A DNA stretch of 64,000 nt from a virus. Numbering within the stretch: position 1 is the first letter of the stretch; every line of letters begins with the position of its first letter. The position numbers and the translations under genes are program-made. The stretch lies in the IMG/VR virus record IMGVR_UViG_3300042332_000310, positions 1-64,000 of that record. One strand, given 5' to 3'. The notes beneath the pieces were generated by a model. It was not told the DNA's origin, made no database searches, and saw nothing but the letters and a program-made list of their open reading frames with translations. Of this stretch, positions 57,895 to 64,000 are shown in pieces.

Positions 57895-60261
57895 TTATTG
57901 TGCTTCATTATCCATTTCTTCATTTTCAACTCCTTCTTCTTCAATATATTGCTCTTGCTCGCCTTGTTCTTGTTGCATTTGTTGTTGCATCATTTGTTGC
58001 TCTTGCATAGCTTGTTTTTGCATAGCTTCTTGCTGCTTTTCATTAAAAAACTCGCTAACAAGCATCTGTAATTCTGGAGTCAATGGTCTTCCTAGTTCAA
58101 AAGACTTAAGCAAAGCTGAATGAATGAAAGCTTGTTGTTGAATATATTTTTTCATTTCAAGTTCAGTACTTGCAATAGTAACTTTTGATTGAGTTTCTAG
58201 TTCAGCTAATTGAGCATCCATTTGGGCTTTCATCTGTAAAGATTGCTGCTGTGATTGGGCATTCATTTCAGAATTAGCTCTAGCTTTTTCCATTTCAGAT
58301 TTTTCCTTATTCTTTTTAGCCTTAGCTAAATACATTTCAGCAAGTTTAACATTCTTGATGCTTCTTACTCTAAACGCATCTTCAAAGTCAATAACACCTG
58401 CAGATAAAGCAGTTTGAATCATTTGTTCTACAAATTGCCTTTCTTTATCATCAGGCAATACTTCAATCATTACATCAAATTTTTTGCCATCTACAGCATT
58501 AGCTCCAAGATATTCTGAATATTGCTTACCTCCGTATAATACAGAATCATAAAGTAACAATGAAATCTTAAATGCAGTTTGCTGATAGATGTTTAAGTAA
58601 GCATCATATATAAAATCTGTAGCATTGTTAGACGCTTGTATTTGAGATTGTTGAACACCTAATCCTAATTTTGGATTTACTCCAGAACCTTCTCTATATT
58701 CATTTACTCCAATCTCGTCACGAAGTCTTTCTAGATAATGATTATAAACCATTATCAATTGTTGAATCTGACTTACAGAACCAGAATTAGGAGCTTCTTG
58801 AATAGGAACACCATTCATTTGGTCTCCATCTTCAGTTCTTCTCTTATAATAAATGTTACCAGTTTGGTCGTAAACAGCTTGTAACTCAAGTGGAGTTAAT
58901 GCTTTTGCTTGACCAATATTAATATCTGATAAAGAATCAATATCTATAATTAAACCAGAAGGTCTAAGTTTTGCAATTAATTGCTGAATCTTTAAGTGAG
59001 CTAATGTCATCTGACGAATAGAAGTCTCCATTCTTTCAGGGATAGCCATATTCTCTAAATCAAGATTCTCGTGCATATATACGCTATAGCTAAAGTATGC
59101 ATCAGACATCTCTTTTATAGTAGATGGCTTAATCATATTCTTAGCAGGGCCCCATTCAAGCATTACGTCTGTATTTAATACATATACGCCTCTATAGATA
59201 ACATACATATCTTTTGATATAGCTTCTTTGTTATCTCCATTTACTTGATATGCCTTATCTTTTTTATCTACAGCAATTAGATTGCCGTATTTATTAGTTT
59301 TAGCTTGGTAAACCATGCTATCAATAGTCTTGATTTCATAGTCTAAAACATCTACAGTCCAATCGTCATATGGTCTATCAATAGAATATCTAAATCTATC
59401 GTCCCATTTAACAGACTGATTGTATTGCTTTGCATTTTTAGCTAATAAGAATAATTTATCTTCTGGTAGATTAGGGTAGTTATTTCTAATGTCTATTATT
59501 TTCATAGACAAAACCTCTCCTATAAAAGATACATCACGGAAGTCGTCATACTGAGAAAATCCATAAAAACTATTTTCTGGAACAACTCTTCTTATATCTA
59601 TTTTACCATTCACGCCAGTGCTAACTTTTGTAGCGCCTATACCTGTTTCAGCTATATCTTCTAAAAGCTTACGTTTAATAACAGGCCATCCGTTCTCATG
59701 AAATACATAATCACATCCTTTTTCAAATAAAACCTCTTCGGGAAGTTGATATTCTAATCCAAAGTATAATTCTAATTCTTCGTAGTTTTCTGGTGTATAT
59801 TGCCCTTTTGCCATTAATCTAACTCCAACCTGTTCTTCCATGGCTTCTACTTCTTTGCCATACTTCATTCTAAATTCAGCCTCTTCTTTATCGTATACTT
59901 TTCTTTCAGTAGATACAGGGTCAACAGCACTTGCCTTTACCTTTTCTTCCCTTTTCATGAATCCACCAATAATAACCTGCATAAACTTAGGAGCAATAGC
60001 AGGAGCTTTCATGTCTAGATTGACAAACGCCTCTTTACCATCTACATTAAGTAAGTCAAGAAATTCAGCCATTGGCTGTTTTCCTCTAGAGAACTTTCTA
60101 TTTTTCTCAAACTTTTTATTACGTGCAGAGAAGTAGCCGCTATTGTAAGCTTTTTGCAAGAATTTGGATATCTTTAATCCCTCTTCTTTTTCTCTTTTAA
60201 GACTTGAATTACCAAGGTGGAAATTCAATATCTCTTTTGTTGTTGCGTTATTATCACTCAT
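57895..60261 (-). CDS. Portal protein
   Basis: 788 aa, the usual size for portal proteins of large podoviruses. The order terminase, portal, scaffold, capsid is classic. A helical clip and wing pattern is visible, with VRSIKNVKLAEMYLAKAKKN, and a long Gln/Met-rich C-terminal helix and low-complexity tail (QEAMQKQAMQEQQMMQQQ) that could form the barrel inside the capsid. Twelve copies would make the DNA gate. Confidence 0.75.
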   Translation of the reverse strand: MSDNNATTKEILNFHLGNSSLKREKEEGLKISKFLQKAYNSGYFSARNKKFEKNRKFSRGKQPMAEFLDLLNVDGKEAFVNLDMKAPAIAPKFMQVIIGGFMKREEKVKASAVDPVSTERKVYDKEEAEFRMKYGKEVEAMEEQVGVRLMAKGQYTPENYEELELYFGLEYQLPEEVLFEKGCDYVFHENGWPVIKRKLLEDIAETGIGATKVSTGVNGKIDIRRVVPENSFYGFSQYDDFRDVSFIGEVLSMKIIDIRNNYPNLPEDKLFLLAKNAKQYNQSVKWDDRFRYSIDRPYDDWTVDVLDYEIKTIDSMVYQAKTNKYGNLIAVDKKDKAYQVNGDNKEAISKDMYVIYRGVYVLNTDVMLEWGPAKNMIKPSTIKEMSDAYFSYSVYMHENLDLENMAIPERMETSIRQMTLAHLKIQQLIAKLRPSGLIIDIDSLSDINIGQAKALTPLELQAVYDQTGNIYYKRRTEDGDQMNGVPIQEAPNSGSVSQIQQLIMVYNHYLERLRDEIGVNEYREGSGVNPKLGLGVQQSQIQASNNATDFIYDAYLNIYQQTAFKISLLLYDSVLYGGKQYSEYLGANAVDGKKFDVMIEVLPDDKERQFVEQMIQTALSAGVIDFEDAFRVRSIKNVKLAEMYLAKAKKNKEKSEMEKARANSEMNAQSQQQSLQMKAQMDAQLAELETQSKVTIASTELEMKKYIQQQAFIHSALLKSFELGRPLTPELQMLVSEFFNEKQQEAMQKQAMQEQQMMQQQMQQEQGEQEQYIEEEGVENEEMDNEAQ

Positions 60262-60269
60262 AATTATAG

Positions 60270-60277
60270 CAAAAGTA
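60270..60277 (-). promoter_or_regulatory. -7 promoter element TACTTTTG
   Basis: Exact TAnnTTTG followed by C, 8 nt before the portal start codon at 60261. Confidence 0.4.
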
Positions 60278-60287
60278 CAAAATTACA

Positions 60288-62312
60288 TTACATGTTAATC
60301 TTGTATGTTTTTAAAGGTAATGAAACTAGCTTTTGTTGAGGCTTGTCACTTTCCAAAGATACGCCAGAAAGTAGACTAATCATAAAAGCTACAGTTCGGT
60401 CAAATGGGGTACGATGCTCATGGTCATATGCCAGCAACTCTTCTAATAAATCATAGAAGTATATTTTTTCGCAATGGCTTTCAATATAAGATATGCAAGT
60501 GTCTAGCTGTCTAGCTAAAGCAAAAGCATCTCCAGATGCAACTCCATATTTTACATTACCCTGTCTCCTTTTGTGCCTATCTACAGCTATTTGAGGTGTC
60601 CTTAAAAGGTATCCCTTAAATCCTTTATTCTGAAAATAGTCCACAAAGTCATCACCTACGTCATTCTCATAACAAGCCTTATATCCGTAGAATACAGAAG
60701 CTTTAAGCATCTCATCATGAAATAAACTCTTAAGCCTGGGTCTGCCAACATATTCGGCAATAGGCATCCCTGTATTATCAGGGTCTTTCATATTAAGCAT
60801 TTCAAATATGTAACAAGTACCCATAGAACCCTTACCACTAATAACAGAAGACTTAAATGGGTCAATACCGCTAGAGTAGATATGGTTGTTCCCTGGAATC
60901 TTAACGCCATTTACCTCAACAGACTTATTCTTTAGGTCATCAGGAGGAAATTTATGTATAAGCCAGCTGCCCTCTTTATCATCCGCCCAATCTACAGTTC
61001 TATTGTCTTTCCAAAAGAGCCTTACTCTTCTCATTGGCACTTTCTCTTCTTTAAGGAAATCTATCTGATTGTATATCTTTTCAGCATTAAAGTAGCATTT
61101 CTTAGAGTCAATCATAAAAGCTTCATTCTCATCAAATGGATTCATACGAACCTCCTCCGATAGCTGTTGCTTGTCTGTAATTAGCTTTCTTTGGTTAATA
61201 AGGTATTCCTTGCTACCCATTTCAATCTTAATTCCAAACTTCTCGTATATAAACTTCTTTTGCCTATCAGTAGGTGCATCTATAATAGATTTGCCATATT
61301 CATCTATAAATCCTTCATATCCATCATAAGCAGGACAGAAATATCTGTATAGCCCTGATGCCGTCATTGATGTTTCAAAATGGTTAGATGAGTCGTAAAG
61401 ATTTTTATACGGCTCACCTCCAGACTTGGCATCATTGGCAGTAGATGGTATTAGACAGAATCCAACCTTAATAGCACCACGACCCATTGTCTTTTTAACG
61501 ATAGGCCAGTATTGGTTAACAGATACATCTTTAGGCCACTTACCAGCTTCGTCCATTAGTAGCGCAGTAACACGCCCAGAATCGTACGAATTAAGGGCAG
61601 TGTTCTTGAAATTAATCTTTGACTCAAGGCCAATGTCATCATCAAATATCTTTCCCTTCTCCCTGCTCTTAGCCTTCTTTTTATCCTTCTTTTTCTTAAA
61701 TACAAGTTCTGTTTTAGTCTCTTCATCTTCTGCTCTCGGTTTTAGGAATATCGGTAAATTACGATATCCATTCATTACCATATATACGAATGCATCACTA
61801 GCATCCTTTCCTGTTTTTGATATAATGCCACAGAATGACTTACGTTTAGTTATTGACTTCCATACTAGATAAGCAGTAGCTTGTGATGTAGCACCCTCAC
61901 GACGTTTTTTAATTCTTACTATACCAAAACAGTATGGTAATTCTTCTGCATGTTCCTGGAAATAAAAGTATCTTCTATCTACATCTCTATAGTCTGGGTT
62001 AGTTCCATCCTCTAGCGTCCAATAGTTTAAATAAAAATAATGCAACCCTGTAATATAGGTTGCCTCTCCGTCATTGTAAAACCAGTACCCTTTATTAATC
62101 CTATTCCATTCTTGTATGACAAAATCCTTTTGCTCGTCAGAGTATATGGGATTGCCATCTTCATCAAATTCAAGCTCATCAAAATAATCAGGTATTTCTA
62201 TTTTGTAGAACTTTTGGTCTTCCTTATCTAACTCAAAGTTTTCTATTAGAGAACTTTTTGGCATTTCAGGTAGCTTATATTTTATACCATATACTTCTAC
62301 TATATTATTCAT
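60288..62312 (-). CDS. terL: Terminase large subunit
   Basis: 674 aa. The ATPase shows a degenerate Walker A (KKRREGATSQ at 135-144, with GATS in place of GKT/S), Walker B LLMDEAG at 251-257 with the catalytic Glu, and a coupling motif IPSTAND at 288-294. The nuclease domain begins near SSGIDPFKSS (Asp484) with acidic residues ENDVGDD later. The N-terminal 90 residues contain extra acidic segments. It pumps DNA into the procapsid and cuts it. It overlaps the candidate small subunit upstream by 8 nt. Confidence 0.9.
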   Translation of the reverse strand: MNNIVEVYGIKYKLPEMPKSSLIENFELDKEDQKFYKIEIPDYFDELEFDEDGNPIYSDEQKDFVIQEWNRINKGYWFYNDGEATYITGLHYFYLNYWTLEDGTNPDYRDVDRRYFYFQEHAEELPYCFGIVRIKKRREGATSQATAYLVWKSITKRKSFCGIISKTGKDASDAFVYMVMNGYRNLPIFLKPRAEDEETKTELVFKKKKDKKKAKSREKGKIFDDDIGLESKINFKNTALNSYDSGRVTALLMDEAGKWPKDVSVNQYWPIVKKTMGRGAIKVGFCLIPSTANDAKSGGEPYKNLYDSSNHFETSMTASGLYRYFCPAYDGYEGFIDEYGKSIIDAPTDRQKKFIYEKFGIKIEMGSKEYLINQRKLITDKQQLSEEVRMNPFDENEAFMIDSKKCYFNAEKIYNQIDFLKEEKVPMRRVRLFWKDNRTVDWADDKEGSWLIHKFPPDDLKNKSVEVNGVKIPGNNHIYSSGIDPFKSSVISGKGSMGTCYIFEMLNMKDPDNTGMPIAEYVGRPRLKSLFHDEMLKASVFYGYKACYENDVGDDFVDYFQNKGFKGYLLRTPQIAVDRHKRRQGNVKYGVASGDAFALARQLDTCISYIESHCEKIYFYDLLEELLAYDHEHRTPFDRTVAFMISLLSGVSLESDKPQQKLVSLPLKTYKINM

Positions 62313-62922
62313 TAAAGTGTTTTTTGGTAAACTTATCTATTTTATTGAACATATCAACTCCTGTTCCTGTTAAAGCGTATTGTCTTAATCCCTTTTCATT
62401 CCTTATTCCTACAATCATATTCTTCTTAGTAAAGTAGGTTATCATATTATGATATGTAACTAAAGTTTTAGGTATATCTCTTTTAAAGTCCTTAATAGTA
62501 AAGAAATTGTATCTACCTGCCCATAATATAAAAGCGCAGTAACTCAATTTCATTCCTAGTATATTTGATACTTGCTCTGTTTGAATCAAGAATTCATACA
62601 TCTTTATAACAGAATAGTCTTTTACTCTAATTCTATCTCTACCTTCTTGTATTCCTTTCTTCTTAGCCTTTGACCTTTCATTAACAGCAAACCTTTGTAG
62701 GTTCATTATATGCTGGTTTAGTCTAAATATCTTTTGGTCTCTTTTAAGAACTTGATATCTAAGCTCATTATACTTCTTATTCTTTTCTTTTCTAACTTCA
62801 GCTACCTTATCTTGTATCTCTTTCTTATGGAATACTGTAGCCTTGAGCCTTTTCTGAGACTCTATATAAGCTTCATATATCTCTTCTTTAGATGAGTCCT
62901 TTGTGATATAGGCTACGTTCAT
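62305..62922 (-). CDS. Candidate terminase small subunit: coiled coil plus winged helix
   Basis: 205 aa. Residues 15-95 are a basic coiled coil (KVAEVRKEKNKKYNELRYQV); residues 110-195 read as a winged-helix domain (SNILGMKLSYCAFILW, FTIKDFKRDIPKTLVTYHNM, QYALTGTGVDMFNKI). DNA binding and the position just upstream of the large subunit fit a small terminase. A transcription regulator is the alternative. Confidence 0.5.
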   Translation of the reverse strand: MNVAYITKDSSKEEIYEAYIESQKRLKATVFHKKEIQDKVAEVRKEKNKKYNELRYQVLKRDQKIFRLNQHIMNLQRFAVNERSKAKKKGIQEGRDRIRVKDYSVIKMYEFLIQTEQVSNILGMKLSYCAFILWAGRYNFFTIKDFKRDIPKTLVTYHNMITYFTKKNMIVGIRNEKGLRQYALTGTGVDMFNKIDKFTKKHFNE

Positions 62923-63212
62923 CGTACTAATTGTTCAATTAAAGGTTTTGTTCTAGCCTTATCCTTTTCTTCATCTCCAGTAAGGGCATTGTCAAGCTTC
63001 AATTTCTTCATTACGTCGTTGATATCGCCTACGCTATTAAAAAACTTCATAACTCTTTCCATAGTGCCATCATTTTTATCAGATAGTTCTATTTGAGATA
63101 AGTCAGTCTTATTAAGCATTGTTGTAATCTCATTAAGCTTTCTATTCAAAGCGTAGTAAGCACCTACGATACCATCTTGTTCGTATATTTTTATTTTTTC
63201 TTTATCGTTCAT
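62919..63212 (-). CDS. Helical protein, 97 aa
   Basis: ATG 63212 is preferred over the frame start at 63233 because it overlaps the previous stop as ATGA. Charged and helical (RKLNEITTMLNKTDLSQIEL). It also overlaps the next gene by 4 nt. Unknown function. Confidence 0.55.
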   Translation of the reverse strand: MNDKEKIKIYEQDGIVGAYYALNRKLNEITTMLNKTDLSQIELSDKNDGTMERVMKFFNSVGDINDVMKKLKLDNALTGDEEKDKARTKPLIEQLVR

Positions 63213-63802
63213 ACAGTTTCTTTTGCTAAACAATCGGAATATCTAAGTCTTATTGCAGTTTCAACAACACCATTGACGTTATGAGTCATCTCATAGTCAG
63301 AATGTATGTATGTTATAGCAATATCACCTACTTCAAAGTCAGTTATTGAGTCAGGCTTCGCTAAAATTCTTAATTTGTTGGGTATTTTTACTTTTTCCGC
63401 CTCAAATACGCTAGATTGCTCTACATATATCCTTTCTGCGAGCATAAATCCGTCTATTGGAATTAATTTTCCTTCAATTACGCCAAAGTATACGAATATC
63501 CCTTCAACAGAAAAGAGTTTGTAACCGTGTGGGATACGTTTGTCTGTAAGTTCAGACTCCTCACGCATGCTATTGTGGTGTGCCAGTACATGTGTTCCTG
63601 CTTTTAAGTTTTTGTAATCAGTTAATAAGACTCCTTGGGTAAAATTAGTGACACGACTATCCCATGAATACTCGTTAGCCATGTAAAGTTGCCCTTTAGT
63701 TCCGTCTTCTTTTGTAAATGAGTGTGTTTCTTTTTCATCAACGTCAACTAATACTATGACGCGATTGCCAACAGGCCTAATTTTGTTGTAGAGTTCTTTC
63801 AT
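63209..63802 (-). CDS. Protein with GroES-like N-terminus, 197 aa
   Basis: IRPVGNRVIVLVDVDEKETH resembles the start of the co-chaperonin GroES (KPLGDRVLVK-x-DE), and a GTHVLAHHNSMREESEL segment sits where GroES has GDxVLF and the mobile-loop-like variation. The C-terminal half (RILAKPDSITDFEVGDIAIT) repeats the same small beta-barrel pattern. It is longer than GroES (about 95 aa). A capsid-folding co-chaperonin or a virion protein with that fold are both possible. Confidence 0.45.
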   Translation of the reverse strand: MKELYNKIRPVGNRVIVLVDVDEKETHSFTKEDGTKGQLYMANEYSWDSRVTNFTQGVLLTDYKNLKAGTHVLAHHNSMREESELTDKRIPHGYKLFSVEGIFVYFGVIEGKLIPIDGFMLAERIYVEQSSVFEAEKVKIPNKLRILAKPDSITDFEVGDIAITYIHSDYEMTHNVNGVVETAIRLRYSDCLAKETV

Positions 63803-63818
63803 TTGCTTTGGTTATTCG

Positions 63819-63826
63819 CAAATATA
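63819..63826 (-). promoter_or_regulatory. -7 promoter element TATATTTG
   Basis: Exact element followed by C, 16 nt before ATG 63802; likely the promoter of the packaging operon. Confidence 0.5.
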
Positions 63827-63848
63827 CGCAGATATTCGTATTTGTATC

Positions 63849-64000
63849 CTATTTAAATCGTTCTCCTTTGCCAGATGTTCTACCAGAGCGGTATACTTGA
63901 GAACTTTTAGACCATAGATGATGATAAGCCCACCATCCTGGAGTTAATTTAGATGCGTTTGCAGATTTTGCATGACGGCTTCTATAGTTTTTTCTTGCTT
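63849..64000 (-). CDS. Partial CDS at the window edge, basic C-terminus
   Basis: An open frame runs from the window edge to the TAG at 63849-63851. The visible 50 residues end KLTPGWWAYHHLWSKSSQVY then a Gly/Arg/Lys-rich tail (RSGRTSGKGERFK). Basic, aromatic; family not recognised. The N-terminus lies outside the window. Confidence 0.55.
   Translation of the reverse strand, partial: ARKNYRSRHAKSANASKLTPGWWAYHHLWSKSSQVYRSGRTSGKGERFK

Noticed and set aside
1-64000. Circular closure of the window
   Set aside because: Reading the truncated gene at 64000 on into position 1 meets a stop at 17-19 with no ATG or GTG, so the ends are not adjacent.
1-64000. tRNA genes, CRISPR arrays, integrase, insertion sequences
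   Set aside because: No T-arm-like GTTCGANNC with acceptor stem, no regularly spaced identical repeats apart from the iterons, and no recombinase or transposase motifs were noticed; a tRNAscan and HMM search would be decisive.

Overview
The window is a continuous stretch of a tailed double-stranded DNA phage genome (or an integrated or assembled copy) that infects a member of the Bacteroidota, most likely a flavobacterium-like host. The evidence for the host is: strongly AT-rich DNA; initiation contexts that are A-rich and lack Shine-Dalgarno sequences; many copies of the Bacteroidota -7 promoter element TAnnTTTG (usually TATATTTGC) about 15-22 nt before start codons; a primase domain of the BT4734/VirE-N type; and a lipoprotein ending in a domain that looks like a type IX secretion sorting domain. 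The virion genes (large terminase, portal, scaffold-like protein, major capsid protein, several small connector proteins, a very long internal protein, no tape measure or contractile sheath) suggest a short-tailed (podovirus-like) virion. One tail protein has an N-terminal domain like those I associate with crAss-like and related Bacteroidota podoviruses; that assignment is an inference. No integrase, tRNA or CRISPR array was seen. The right edge cuts a gene, and the two window ends do not join into a sensible reading frame, so this is a segment rather than a closed genome.

Layout. 1-658: non-coding, with four 14-bp-phased iterons at the extreme left and a GGCC-rich island continuing through about 1180. 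659-10426 (+): a tight early operon of about 30 mostly tiny genes, many overlapping by ATGA or TAATG, including an acidic 567-aa protein, an M20-type metallopeptidase, a free-standing DnaA domain IV protein and several zinc-binding mini-proteins. 10427-10857: a regulatory region with a switch-like pair of competing RNA hairpins, a strong G-quadruplex motif and a promoter. 10858-18718 (+): DNA replication and recombination: ERF annealing protein, RecE-like exonuclease, SSB-like protein with an acidic DDLPF tail, primase-helicase, two PD-(D/E)XK-like nucleases and a calcineurin-like phosphoesterase. Convergence with the leftward genes is near 19063.

19066-63802 and beyond (-): late genes, read right to left. 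From the right: a GroES-like protein, candidate small terminase, large terminase, portal, scaffold, capsid, connectors, a split and duplicated tail-hub region containing a Cys-rich repeat protein, two internal virion proteins, a 1963-aa ejection-type protein, and a run of modular tail fibres ending in an S74 intramolecular chaperone. Next come small accessory genes and an unusual cluster of exported proteins (21552-26959): two CsgG-like or related secreted proteins, a dockerin/cohesin-like secreted protein, a lipoprotein with a type IX sorting-like domain, membrane proteins and a Ser/Ala/Lys-Glu-rich outer-membrane-like protein. After an array of inverted repeats follows the lysis cassette (spanin-like, holin, GH19 endolysin, small membrane protein).

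The exported-protein cluster is the best candidate for a previously undescribed system: a phage-encoded set aimed at the host envelope, combining curli-secretion-like and type IX secretion-like parts. The next most interesting signals are the split and duplicated tail-hub N-terminus, the switch-like RNA with nearby G-quadruplex before the recombination genes, and the five-palindrome array before the lysis genes.
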